From contig NZ_RHHS01000005.1 of the NCBI RefSeq assembly GCF_003710935.1, positions 1-64,000 on the forward strand: DNA of 64,000 nt. Reading direction: 5' to 3'. Both the position numbers and the translations under genes were made by a program. The first letter of the stretch is position 1; the number at the start of each line of letters is the position of its first letter. This stretch comes from Brevibacillus gelatini. Lineage in GTDB: Bacteria; Bacillota; Bacilli; Brevibacillales; Brevibacillaceae. The notes under the pieces are model-generated. The model worked only from the letters and a program-made list of their open reading frames with translations. It was not told the DNA's origin and made no database searches. Of this stretch, positions 1 through 8,256 are shown in pieces.

Positions 1-10
1 CACGAACATT

Positions 11-964
11 TTACTCATACATTGTCAAGGAATAAATTTTGCAAACTGGCCCCAAATGTGCCCGCAATGTCCTGGCGCAAGAACGAAGGGTCGATCCGGT
101 TGTGTAAATGTCATCGACCAGAAGGATCTTTGGGAGACCCGCGGGCAACGTTTTTCGGTGATTGGAGGGCGAAGCGGTATTGGCTGGCGAGTCATGCGAG
201 ATGGCAGAGCGCAGACTGAACCAACTGCCAAGCAAAAAACCGATCTCAGCAGCAATTTGCTTGGTCAGATTCTGATGATCGTCACCCCGGCTATCAGAAC
301 CGACACAGGCACCCCCCGGGAGCACCGCCCTCTCGTCCCACGAAAAGGCCTCCCGCATGCTTTCCTGCCGGGATGCGCGTCCCCACTGCTTGCTTAGCTT
401 CTCTGTCTCTTTTGTGCGCCTGAGCAGGGGTTGCACCGGGATTCCGGTTGCACGCCCCAAGCGGGCGGCCAGCAGGTCTGCCTGGTTGAATCCGCGCTCC
501 TGCAGCCGTCTTGCATGAAGGGGAACAGCGGCGATGCAGGCAAAACCTGACAGAGTGTAGAAACGAAAGGCCGCGATGGCCAAAAGCGTCCCGTAATAGT
601 CAGCCAGACGCTCATCGCCGCGGTATTTGAACAGGCTGAGCATGCTTTTGCCGTCCTGATCGTACCGCAGCAAACTGCGATTTCCCTGCAGCGGCTCGTC
701 TGCCTCCCTGACACAGTCGCGGCAGCGCCCCTCGCTGATGTACCGCTCTGCTCGCATGTCCCGCCCGCACTGTCGGCAGATTTCCTCTCCGATAAACGGC
801 AGCGATTCCAGACAGCTTGCGCAAACAGACAGACTGTGCAGCAAGCGATAGATCGCCGGATAGGTGGCGGGACGGGAAAGCCGGACCGCAAGTTCACGGA
901 CAGCCCCTTCCCTTTTGGGCGTATGCACACGTCCGCCGCAGGTGACACATGTCCTCTGCTTCAT
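11..964 (-). CDS. comFC: ComFC/ComF family competence phosphoribosyltransferase-like protein
   Basis: 317 residues. An N-terminal zinc-finger region has CxxC pairs at residues 6/9, 48/51, 63/66 and 81/84. The C-terminal type I phosphoribosyltransferase fold carries the PRPP loop [15 protein letters not shown] at 279-293. ComFC proteins are needed for uptake of transforming DNA and act with the ComFA ATPase in the cytosol. The start ATG overlaps the comFA stop by 4 bp (961-964), so the two are translationally coupled. Odd feature: about 65 low-complexity residues (roughly 212-276) lie between the EAFSW segment and the PRPP loop, where the family normally has a short linker; total length is well above the roughly 240 residues usual in Bacillus. 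Identification is firm, substrate unknown. Confidence 0.9.
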   Translation of the reverse strand: MKQRTCVTCGGRVHTPKREGAVRELAVRLSRPATYPAIYRLLHSLSVCASCLESLPFIGEEICRQCGRDMRAERYISEGRCRDCVREADEPLQGNRSLLRYDQDGKSMLSLFKYRGDERLADYYGTLLAIAAFRFYTLSGFACIAAVPLHARRLQERGFNQADLLAARLGRATGIPVQPLLRRTKETEKLSKQWGRASRQESMREAFSWDERAVLPGGACVGSDSRGDDHQNLTKQIAAEIGFLLGSWFSLRSAISHDSPANTASPSNHRKTLPAGLPKILLVDDIYTTGSTLRSCARTLRAHLGPVCKIYSLTMYE

Positions 965-2994
965 GAATGCTCTCTTCCTTTTGCCAGCCTGTTTGCAAGC
1001 TGGTTCATCCGGGTAATTTGCCGGACCGCAAGCCTGGGCGCCTGAGCGCGTTCTGCCTGCAAAAACAGCACGGTGCCTGCCGGATCATCGAACGACCTGC
1101 CCACACGCCCGGCGATCTGCACCAGAGAAGCTTCGTCAAAGACAGGTGCTTCCGCGCCAACAACAATCACATCGCTCTTCGGGATGGTTACCCCCCGCTC
1201 CAAAATCGTCGTCGTTACCATGAGAGTATAGCGCTTTTGCCGAAAGCCGAGCACCTTTTCCTCGCGCATCGCGTCCGCAGCATGGACACCCGCCATCTGT
1301 TCGGCATGAGTCGGCAACCACTTTTGCAAATAGGTTAGCACCACATCTACGTCATCAATCCGCGGGACAAACACGAAAACTTGCCGTTCGGAAGCGAGCG
1401 ACCGATTCACCGCCTCTGTCAGTGAGCGTACCGCCCGATTCGCCCGAACGCGCTTGTGCAGGCTGCGAACTGTGCGAATCTCGGGAACGGGCAGCGGAAA
1501 GCCGTGATAGCGACCCGGCAAAAGGACGTGTGTGGCGGAAAAAAGCGGATGAGTCTTTGCGCCGCGCCCAGTTAAACGAGCGTTTGAAACCAGTCGCTTT
1601 TGCAAATAGCGCGGTGGGGTCGCGCTCAAATAAAGCAGCTTTCCCGCCTGGTGTACAGCTCTGGCCAGCGCCCGGTAGAGGACGGGATTATTGTGATACG
1701 GAAACGCATCGGCCTCGTCGAGCACAACCAGCAGAAAGCGGCGGTAATAGCGCAAAACCTGATGGGTCGTCGCGATTGTGATGTCGCTCTCTTCCCACTT
1801 TTCAGCGCTTGCGCCGTGGACGGCAATCACCCGCGCGTGGGGGAACACCCGTTGGATGCGCGGGGCCAGCTCCAGCACTACGTCTTTGCGCGGAGTCGCA
1901 ATCAGTACGCGACCTCCCGCCGCAAGCCCCTCTGCTACGGAAGGAAAAAGCAGCTCGGTCTTGCCAGCTCCGCAAACGGCCCAGATCAAAAACTCGGAAA
2001 GGCCGGGGCGCAGATTCGCGACAAACCGCCGAGCGCGCTCGGCAGCTCTCGCCTGGTCGTCCGAGTAGCTGCCTGTCCACTCCAGCCGCGAAGGCGCTGT
2101 GTCCGGGGCTGTACCCTTGTATCGACGCACAGCCGGAGAGCCGCTTGCAGCCAGCAAAATATACGGCGTGCAGCATTTGCTCCTGCCCATCCCAAGACAA
2201 ACCGTGCAATATGCGCAGCCTTGCCCGCAACTATGGCAAAAGGTCAGCTCAATCGTCCGTCCCGTACTGCCGCATCGCTCACAGGTCAGGACAAGGCGGC
2301 TTTGCCACCAGCTGCTGCACACGTCAATCCGCACCCCAGGCAGCCACTGCGCTTTTCCTGTCAGCACTTGCCTGTGCAATACAGCAGCGAGATCATCTAC
2401 TTCCACTCCCCGCTTTTGCAGCAGCGTCCCGATTTCCTCCCAGAGCAGGGCGCGACCATCCAGCAGCTCTCTCACCGTGCTGTCAGGCCCTCCCTCTGGC
2501 GTGGAAGGTGCGGGTATGGCTTGCAGCGCATCCATCCGGGAAAGATACGGCGCTGCTGTCTCCTTGCACGCTATTTCCTCCCAGGCAAACCACTCCTTAT
2601 GCGGAACAGGCTGGCGCAAATGTGCCGGATGCTCCCCGCCATCGACGCGATCCAGTCCCTGGCCGCTGGGCACTGCACGATACAGCTCTGCCCGTCTCCT
2701 TGCCACTTCCCGCCCGTATAGCGCGCTCGCCTCCCTGACCTTGGCCGCGGCCAGCCCCCGCAGCTCCGCGACCAGCGTATCCGTCACCCTCGCGCGCTTG
2801 CGCAACCGTTCGTTTATTTTCTCGCGCAAGAAAAAGGCCAAGGCAAGCGACGAAGTCTTGCCAATCACATGCAGCACACCGCCCTCCCGCTCCTGCCAAA
2901 AAGCTCGATCAACAGAAAAGCTCGGCGTCACATACGTCTGGACAGACGGCACTGCTCCTGTGCCGCACTTGATATACAGCAGGTACTCGCGCAT
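961..2994 (-). CDS. comFA: ComFA, DNA uptake helicase/ATPase
   Basis: 677 residues. A superfamily 2 helicase core is seen: Walker A VCGAGKTE at 339-346, Walker B DEADA at 426-430, SATP motif at 457-460, and a C-terminal helicase domain with the IAGRVGR motif. Before the core lies a cysteine cluster (C238, C241, C253, C256, C260, C263, C266, C274, C275), the zinc-binding region typical of ComFA. In Bacillus, ComFA drives transport of single-stranded transforming DNA across the membrane. The N-terminal ~220 residues are family-variable. The ATG start has a GGGAGG sequence only about 3 nt upstream, so the start is slightly uncertain. Co-transcribed with comFC. Confidence 0.92.
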   Translation of the reverse strand: MREYLLYIKCGTGAVPSVQTYVTPSFSVDRAFWQEREGGVLHVIGKTSSLALAFFLREKINERLRKRARVTDTLVAELRGLAAAKVREASALYGREVARRRAELYRAVPSGQGLDRVDGGEHPAHLRQPVPHKEWFAWEEIACKETAAPYLSRMDALQAIPAPSTPEGGPDSTVRELLDGRALLWEEIGTLLQKRGVEVDDLAAVLHRQVLTGKAQWLPGVRIDVCSSWWQSRLVLTCERCGSTGRTIELTFCHSCGQGCAYCTVCLGMGRSKCCTPYILLAASGSPAVRRYKGTAPDTAPSRLEWTGSYSDDQARAAERARRFVANLRPGLSEFLIWAVCGAGKTELLFPSVAEGLAAGGRVLIATPRKDVVLELAPRIQRVFPHARVIAVHGASAEKWEESDITIATTHQVLRYYRRFLLVVLDEADAFPYHNNPVLYRALARAVHQAGKLLYLSATPPRYLQKRLVSNARLTGRGAKTHPLFSATHVLLPGRYHGFPLPVPEIRTVRSLHKRVRANRAVRSLTEAVNRSLASERQVFVFVPRIDDVDVVLTYLQKWLPTHAEQMAGVHAADAMREEKVLGFRQKRYTLMVTTTILERGVTIPKSDVIVVGAEAPVFDEASLVQIAGRVGRSFDDPAGTVLFLQAERAQAPRLAVRQITRMNQLANRLAKGREHS

Positions 2995-3077
2995 TTGCCT
3001 CCCCCATTCCTTGGCTGCTTTCTGCCTCCATTGTGCAAAAAGACAAGCAGGGTCGGCAAAAATTTTTCAGAGAACAC

Positions 3078-3107
3078 AAAAAGGCTGCCGACTCGTTCGA
3101 CAGCCTT
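3078..3107 (-). terminator. Intrinsic terminator upstream of comFA
   Basis: Inverted repeat AAGGCTG...CAGCCTT at 3081-3107, followed in the minus direction by a T run (3078-3082). It lies downstream of the small membrane-protein gene at 3136 and separates it from comFA, so comFA/comFC probably have their own promoter. Confidence 0.75.
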
Positions 3108-3135
3108 GCATGTCTATTCATTTCCCCTAAAAAAG

Positions 3136-3516
3136 TCAGGCTCCTTCCCGCTTCTGTCGCAGATCAATCACGATTGCTCCTGTTGCAAGCTCTACAGGAT
3201 CGTCTGCCACTCCCAAGCCGCAGCAGTACGGCTCTCGCGCCAAAATCGTCACCATCCGCGCCGAATCGTCCGTAGACCCTTCTTCTATCAAGGTAATCCG
3301 GACAGGCTTGCCACTCCAGTAGGAGCGCAACAGAAGCTTTCTTACGGCCCGCTCCAAAACCTGCTCCGAATTGTGTACCAACAAACGATAGTGCTCTTGC
3401 GGGAGTTCGGTCATGCTGTTCATCCGACTGGTCCATTGCTCCGCTATCATCACAAGCAGCGAGCAGCAGCCAAAAGCCGCCAACAGCCATACAACCAGTT
3501 CTTCCATCACGGTCAT
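3136..3516 (-). CDS. Small membrane-anchored protein of unknown function
   Basis: 126 residues from the ATG at 3516, preceded by a strong Shine-Dalgarno (AGGAGGGGG, close to the ATG; the GTG at 3510 would give better spacing). Residues about 4-24 form one hydrophobic N-terminal segment. The remainder is soluble and contains the string LIEEGSTDDSARMV, which resembles the nucleotide-sugar-binding strand of family 2 glycosyltransferases (consensus near DDGSTDDT). The protein is too short to be a complete glycosyltransferase and has no visible catalytic DxD. I do not recognise a family. It lies between comFA and degU, is followed by a terminator, and is probably expressed separately from comF. 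Confidence 0.7.
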   Translation of the reverse strand: MTVMEELVVWLLAAFGCCSLLVMIAEQWTSRMNSMTELPQEHYRLLVHNSEQVLERAVRKLLLRSYWSGKPVRITLIEEGSTDDSARMVTILAREPYCCGLGVADDPVELATGAIVIDLRQKREGA

Positions 3517-3583
3517 ACCCCCTCCTATAAAAAGGTATGCCGGATGGCTTGAACAGGGTGCCAACGGGACGCGTTGCCTGACT

Positions 3584-4291
3584 CTACAGCTTCACCCAGC
3601 CGTTTTTAATCGAGATGACAACAGCCTGCGTCCGGTCCTGGACATTCAGCTTTTGCAAAATGCTGCTGACGTGATTTTTCACTGTCTTTTCGCTGATGAA
3701 CAAAAATTCCCCGATAGCCCGGTTGCTTTTTCCTTCCGCCATCAGCTGCAGCACTTCCCGCTCGCGGCGGGTCAGCGATTCGATCACTTTTGGATCGATG
3801 GCTTGCGATTCATCCACAGAGAAGCTGCGCTCTGCCGTCCCCTCATTCTCACTCAGGCGACGGAACTCCTCAATCAGCTTGCCTGTCACCTTTGGGTGTA
3901 TGTAAGCGCCGCCGCTGGCTACCACGCGTACAGCTTCCACCAGGTCGGAGGTGCCCATCTCTTTGAGCAGGTAGCCGGACGCGCCGGAACGCAGCGTGCG
4001 ATAGACGTAGCCCTCGTCATCGTGAATAGAGAGCATGATGACTCGCGTGGAGGGACTCACTGAAATGACATTTTCTGCAGCAGAGACGCCGTTGATGTTC
4101 GGCATGTTGATGTCCATCAGCAAAACGTCCGGCTTGTGCTCTTCCGCAAGCAGCGCAGCATCTCCGCCGTCCGCCCCTTCACCGACGACCTTGAAATCCT
4201 CTTCCATTTCCAAAATACGTTTAACTCCCTCGCGGAACAATTGATGGTCGTCCACAATCACAATGCGGAGCTCTTGCTGTCTCTTATCCAT
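3584..4291 (-). CDS. degU: DegU, two-component response regulator
   Basis: 235 residues. Receiver domain at about 9-125 with acidic DD at 14-15 and phosphoacceptor D60 (LLMDINMP). A LuxR/NarL-type helix-turn-helix follows at about 165-230 ([15 protein letters not shown]). A GGGGG sequence stands 7 nt before the ATG. In Bacillus, DegU controls degradative exoenzymes, competence, motility and biofilm genes. It lies 34 bp downstream of degS in the same operon. The neighbouring comF genes and wall proteins are plausible targets by analogy, but no binding site was identified here. Confidence 0.95.
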   Translation of the reverse strand: MDKRQQELRIVIVDDHQLFREGVKRILEMEEDFKVVGEGADGGDAALLAEEHKPDVLLMDINMPNINGVSAAENVISVSPSTRVIMLSIHDDEGYVYRTLRSGASGYLLKEMGTSDLVEAVRVVASGGAYIHPKVTGKLIEEFRRLSENEGTAERSFSVDESQAIDPKVIESLTRREREVLQLMAEGKSNRAIGEFLFISEKTVKNHVSSILQKLNVQDRTQAVVISIKNGWVKL

Positions 4292-4325
4292 GTTTCATCC
4301 CCCTGTGTACATGATCTGTATCGGT

Positions 4326-5468
4326 TCATACTTTTAACGGTATTTGAAAAATTACCTTTGTTCCTTCGCCCGGAGTCGATTGCAAATCCACACTGCCTTC
4401 CAGCAGCTGCACGCGCTCTCGCATTCCCAAAAGCCCAAAGGAGTTGCCGTTTGCCATGCGCTTTTCCAGATCGAATCCGACTCCATCGTCTTTGACGACG
4501 AGACTCAGCGACTCCTGCAGAAACTCCAGCTTCACTTGTACCGAAGAAGCTTTCGCATGCTTTTCCACGTTGTTCAGGCATTCCTGCACGAGACGGAAAA
4601 TCGCAGCCTTGACAGAACTGCGCAGCGGCGGCTCCACACCAAATACTACCAGATCAATGGCAGCATGGATACGTTCTTCGCACGTCTGGATATATTTTTG
4701 CAGAGTGGGCACCAGTCCAAGGTCATCCAGAGCCATTGGGCGAAGGTCAAAAATAATCCGTCTTACATCAGCCAGGCTCAGCCGGACCATTTCTTTCAGT
4801 TCGTGCAGCTCCATTTGCGCTTCCAAAATACGCTCGTTTTTCAGCATGCGCTCCACGATTTCGGAGCGCAGCACGACGTTTGCCATCGATTGGGCCGGCC
4901 CGTCGTGAATCTCGCGCGCGACACGCTTGCGTTCTTCTTCCTGGGCCTGGATGATCTTCAGCCCCATCAATTGAGTCTGCTTGGCCGATTCCAGCGCTAC
5001 TCCGATCTTGCTCAGATCACCAGTCAAATAACCGAGCACGACACCCATCTGGGAAACCAGCTTCTCAGCGCGAACGATGGTTTCCTCCAGCGTCCGCAGT
5101 TGCCGCTCCAGATCGTTTCGCCGGCGCTTCAGGTTGTTTTCCCGCTCGCGGTAGATGGATAGCTCCACCTGAATCCGGCTCGCTTCCTCGTAGGCGATGC
5201 GAATGTCGTCTTCCGTATACATGTGGAAGTTGCGGCTTACTTGAACGAGCCTGTTGCGCGACTTGCGATAGGCCAGCTCCAGCGCATCGACTTTTTGGAT
5301 GACCTTCGAGATTTCCTGCCGAAGCTCGTGCAATTCGAATTTTAACGAGTTGCCTTGCTGCCTGGCGTTTTCGGCTATATCAAAAATTTGCGTTTTACTC
5401 GTTTCCACGGTTTCAATGGTTCTCTTAATCACCCCATCCAGCACGCTGATGTCGATCACTTTGTTCAT
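4326..5468 (-). CDS. degS: DegS, cytosolic sensor histidine kinase
   Basis: 380 residues with no transmembrane segment. A long coiled coil (about 45-180) carries the DegS sensor region. The HisKA_3 motif REIHDGPAQS has phosphorylatable H188, and a HATPase_c domain with GVGFDLEKR and GLLGMRER follows at about 270-378. It phosphorylates DegU. The ATG overlaps the TGA of the upstream polysaccharide deacetylase gene (ATGA at 5465-5468), so degS translation is probably coupled to that gene. Confidence 0.95.
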   Translation of the reverse strand: MNKVIDISVLDGVIKRTIETVETSKTQIFDIAENARQQGNSLKFELHELRQEISKVIQKVDALELAYRKSRNRLVQVSRNFHMYTEDDIRIAYEEASRIQVELSIYRERENNLKRRRNDLERQLRTLEETIVRAEKLVSQMGVVLGYLTGDLSKIGVALESAKQTQLMGLKIIQAQEEERKRVAREIHDGPAQSMANVVLRSEIVERMLKNERILEAQMELHELKEMVRLSLADVRRIIFDLRPMALDDLGLVPTLQKYIQTCEERIHAAIDLVVFGVEPPLRSSVKAAIFRLVQECLNNVEKHAKASSVQVKLEFLQESLSLVVKDDGVGFDLEKRMANGNSFGLLGMRERVQLLEGSVDLQSTPGEGTKVIFQIPLKV

Positions 5469-6481
5469 GATTGTTCTCCTTCGAACTCTTTTTTCGCCTT
5501 CGTGAACAACTGATGGAGTATGACCTCATCTACATCTCGCAGTCCCACATCATTTCGCGGGATGGCGAACGGATCTACCCCTTTTTTCACAAAACCGGGT
5601 GTAGAAGTAAAGACATATCCGTAGCCCGCCTGCCGCGCTGTCTCCAGTACGATGGGATTCGTATAGCCAAAAGGCAATGAAATCGCTTTTATCTCCCGGC
5701 CCATCCATTTGTTCAAGCCTACACGAGACATACTGAAATCAACGTAAAGTCGATCCCTGTATTCTTCCTCATTTTCCAATCGTTTTAAATCTTGCAAGTA
5801 GACGGGCGCCGTCTCCGGTCCCATCTCTCCCCATTCATTCCGTGCTTCCTCTTCGTGCAGGCTGTACGTATGCGAACCAATATCAGCCAGCCCGGAGTGA
5901 AGCATTTCCATGACTTGCTGACGCGTCAGCGGCGTCGTCATGTTCTCCCGTTTTCGATCAGCTACATCTCGCAAGCGCCCTGCAATCACAAAGTTCACTG
6001 ACGGGTAGCCGTATGTACGCAAGATGGGAAAAGCCTCCGTGTAATAACTCTCATAGCCGTCGTCAAACGTAATCAGGACAGCATTCTCTGTCGGCAAGCT
6101 CCCTGTATCCACAAACCGCAAAAACTCATCCAGCGAGATCGGATGCAAGTCGTTTTCGTGCAAAAACGACATATGTTTTGCAAATTGCTCCGACGAAATC
6201 ACGTACCGCTGACCTGATTCATCCGTGACATGGTGATACGTCAGAACGACTACCTGATTGTTATACCACTTTTTCGGCTCTACCGTTGCTTTTTCATTCT
6301 GCGTGACGTTTGGCTCAGCAATTTCCGCCGCGCTTATGCTTATAGACGTATCTACTTGGGGAAAAGGTTGCGCTTTTTGCGCATTATTTTTAAATTGGTA
6401 AAAATGACCAATCCCTACTGTAGACACAATGAGCAGCAAACAAATAACAAACACGGTCAGGAAGAGCCTTCTGTTCGGCAA
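5465..6481 (-). CDS. Membrane-anchored polysaccharide deacetylase (NodB family)
   Basis: 338 residues. N-terminal transmembrane or signal-anchor segment at about 6-25, an acidic/Asn-rich linker to about 75, then a NodB homology domain. Visible catalytic motifs are TFDDGY (D140, D141) and the metal-binding SHTYSLH (H204, H209). Such enzymes remove N-acetyl groups from surface polysaccharide or peptidoglycan; the domain arrangement resembles the PgaB/IcaB branch acting outside the cell. Its stop codon overlaps the degS start (ATGA), placing it first in an operon with degSU. The substrate cannot be read from sequence. Confidence 0.85.
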   Translation of the reverse strand: MPNRRLFLTVFVICLLLIVSTVGIGHFYQFKNNAQKAQPFPQVDTSISISAAEIAEPNVTQNEKATVEPKKWYNNQVVVLTYHHVTDESGQRYVISSEQFAKHMSFLHENDLHPISLDEFLRFVDTGSLPTENAVLITFDDGYESYYTEAFPILRTYGYPSVNFVIAGRLRDVADRKRENMTTPLTRQQVMEMLHSGLADIGSHTYSLHEEEARNEWGEMGPETAPVYLQDLKRLENEEEYRDRLYVDFSMSRVGLNKWMGREIKAISLPFGYTNPIVLETARQAGYGYVFTSTPGFVKKGVDPFAIPRNDVGLRDVDEVILHQLFTKAKKEFEGEQS

Positions 6482-6579
6482 AGAAACCCCTCCTTATTTT
6501 CCTCTCTAGGAGATTCGACACAGTCCTACATTTTCCCTTCGATCAAGACCCACTAAAAAATGGAAAATTTCCCCATAAC

Positions 6580-6610
6580 AAAAAGAGCCCAGTAGCATTA
6601 CCAGGCTCTT
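6580..6610 (-). terminator. metK terminator
   Basis: Hairpin between AAGAGCC and GGCTCTT arms (6583-6610) followed in the minus direction by TTTTTG, starting 14 bp after the metK stop codon. Confidence 0.85.
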
Positions 6611-6624
6611 GCTTGTTGTCGTTC

Positions 6625-7836
6625 TTATTTTGCCAGTTGAGCGGCTTCTTGCTTCAAAATTTCTGCTTTGTCTGTTTGCTCCCAAGGAACATTCAGGTCA
6701 TTGCGTCCAAAGTGGCCATAAGCCGCTGTTTGTTTGTAGATAGGACGACGCAGGTCGAGCTGCTTGATGATGCCAGCCGGACGCAGGTCGAAGTGTTTGC
6801 GGATCAGTTTCACCAGGTCTTCTTCGGAAACGGTTCCTGTACCGAACGTATCGACAGAGATGGATACAGGCTGTGCTACACCAATGGCGTAAGCCACTTG
6901 CACTTCGCATTTGTCAGCCAGGCCGGCAGCCACGATGTTTTTCGCTACGTAACGAGCAGCGTAAGCACCGGAACGGTCTACTTTCGTCGGATCCTTACCG
7001 GAGAACGCGCCGCCGCCGTGACGAGCGTAGCCACCGTAAGTATCTACGATGATTTTGCGGCCAGTCAAGCCAGCATCCCCTTGAGGTCCGCCGATGACGA
7101 AACGGCCAGTCGGGTTGATGAAGTATTTGGTATCAGCGTCCAGCAGTTCGGCTGGAACAACTGGTTTGATGACATGTTCCATCAGGTCTTGCTTGATTTG
7201 CTCCAATGTCGCTTCTGGAGCGTGTTGAGTAGAAATAACGATTGTGTCGATGCGAACTGGTTTGTCTCCATCGTACTCAACCGTTACTTGCGTTTTGCCG
7301 TCAGGACGCAGGTAAGCGAGGGTGCCGTTTTTGCGAACTTCAGTCAGACGGCGCGCCAGCTTGTGGGACATGCTGATCGGCAGTGGCATCAGCTCAGGAG
7401 TTTCGTTGCAAGCAAAGCCGAACATCAGTCCTTGGTCGCCTGCACCGATTGCTTCGATCTCAGCGTCAGTCATTTTGCCTTCGCGCGCTTCCAGTGCCTG
7501 GTCTACGCCAAGAGCGATGTCAGCGGATTGCTCGCCGATCGCAGTGATAACGCCGCAAGTGTCAGCGTCAAAGCCGAACTTTGCACGATCATAACCGATT
7601 TCACGAATAGTGTCGCGAACCAGCTTTTGGATGTCTACGTACGTGTTGGTGGTGATTTCACCTGCTACGAGAACCAGACCGGTAGTTACGGAAGTTTCGC
7701 AAGCTACACGAGCGTTTGGATCCTTGGCCAAAATCGCATCCAGAATGGAGTCGGAAATTTGGTCACAAATTTTATCCGGATGTCCTTCGGTAACAGACTC
7801 CGATGTGAACAGACGACGACCCTTTTGCAAAGCCAT
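6625..7836 (-). CDS. metK: S-adenosylmethionine synthetase
   Basis: 403 residues, the normal family length. Diagnostic segments: [13 protein letters not shown] near the N terminus, [12 protein letters not shown]-type hexapeptide (GAGDQG) near residue 120, and the phosphate-binding [10 protein letters not shown] near 265. Makes S-adenosylmethionine from methionine and ATP in the cytosol. GGAGGTATTTTCTC precedes the ATG. It is a single-gene unit with its own terminator and is controlled by the SAM riboswitch immediately upstream, giving feedback by its own product. Confidence 0.98.
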   Translation of the reverse strand: MALQKGRRLFTSESVTEGHPDKICDQISDSILDAILAKDPNARVACETSVTTGLVLVAGEITTNTYVDIQKLVRDTIREIGYDRAKFGFDADTCGVITAIGEQSADIALGVDQALEAREGKMTDAEIEAIGAGDQGLMFGFACNETPELMPLPISMSHKLARRLTEVRKNGTLAYLRPDGKTQVTVEYDGDKPVRIDTIVISTQHAPEATLEQIKQDLMEHVIKPVVPAELLDADTKYFINPTGRFVIGGPQGDAGLTGRKIIVDTYGGYARHGGGAFSGKDPTKVDRSGAYAARYVAKNIVAAGLADKCEVQVAYAIGVAQPVSISVDTFGTGTVSEEDLVKLIRKHFDLRPAGIIKQLDLRRPIYKQTAAYGHFGRNDLNVPWEQTDKAEILKQEAAQLAK

Positions 7837-7908
7837 GAGAAAATACCTCCTTTGACCTCATACAAATAGTTTGGTAGCCGAATCAGGATTTTATCGACGT
7901 AAACGCAA

Positions 7909-7944
7909 ATAAAAAACCTTTTCCATCTTTTGGAGGAAAAGGTT
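7909..7944 (-). terminator. Riboswitch-controlled terminator of the metK leader
   Basis: AACCTTTT / AAAAGGTT stem at 7915-7944 followed in the minus direction by TTTTTTA. It lies directly after the SAM-I aptamer and before metK, the usual expression platform for transcription attenuation. Confidence 0.88.
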
Positions 7945-7968
7945 TGAGCGCTTTTAGCTTCCTTCATC

Positions 7969-8069
7969 CTCTTATCGGCCAGAACAGATTTCCGTCCTGC
8001 TGGTTAGCACCGCTCCAGACGGTTGCCGGGCTTCATAGGGCCAGTCCCTCCGCCTGCTCTGGATAAGAG
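7969..8069 (-). promoter_or_regulatory. SAM-I (S-box) riboswitch aptamer
   Basis: Read on the minus strand, the leader has the S-box hallmarks in order: the P1 arm CTCTTATCCAGAG, the GGCGGAGGGACTGGCCC block, ATGAAGCCCGGCAACC, the GGTGCTAACC-type strand, and closing GATAAGAG. P1 pairs 8062-8069 with 7969-7976. It is located upstream of metK. By family knowledge, SAM binding stabilises the downstream terminator and shuts off metK. Confidence 0.95.
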
Positions 8070-8256
8070 TATCCATTACGGATTATAGAATAATTGTTTT
8101 TTGAGGTGGTGTCAATAGACTTTTACAGAGGACTTTTTTGGCCGAAACCGCCCTGGGAAAAACGCTGCTGAATTGCCTGCGGGAAGCATCTGAGGTGATC
8201 TGCTGTGCGCTTTTCCGTGTGCGATCCGGCGAGGCTGTACGTTTTCGCTTGTACGC
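8070..8256. other. Intergenic region between the protease gene and the metK leader
   Basis: Apart from the metK promoter, nothing recognisable was seen: no convincing terminator for the protease gene and no open frame with a ribosome binding site. Confidence 0.5.
8082..8115 (-). promoter_or_regulatory. Probable sigma-A promoter of the metK leader
   Basis: TTGACA at 8110-8115, 17 bp spacer, then TATTCT at 8087-8092 on the minus strand. A perfect TATAAT (8082-8087) also overlaps, but at a 22-bp spacing from TTGACA. Transcription would begin just upstream of the S-box aptamer. Confidence 0.6.

Noticed and set aside
1600-3130. Several 300-plus-residue plus-strand frames opposite comFA
   Set aside because: GC-rich antisense frames without ribosome binding sites; comFA helicase motifs fix the coding strand.
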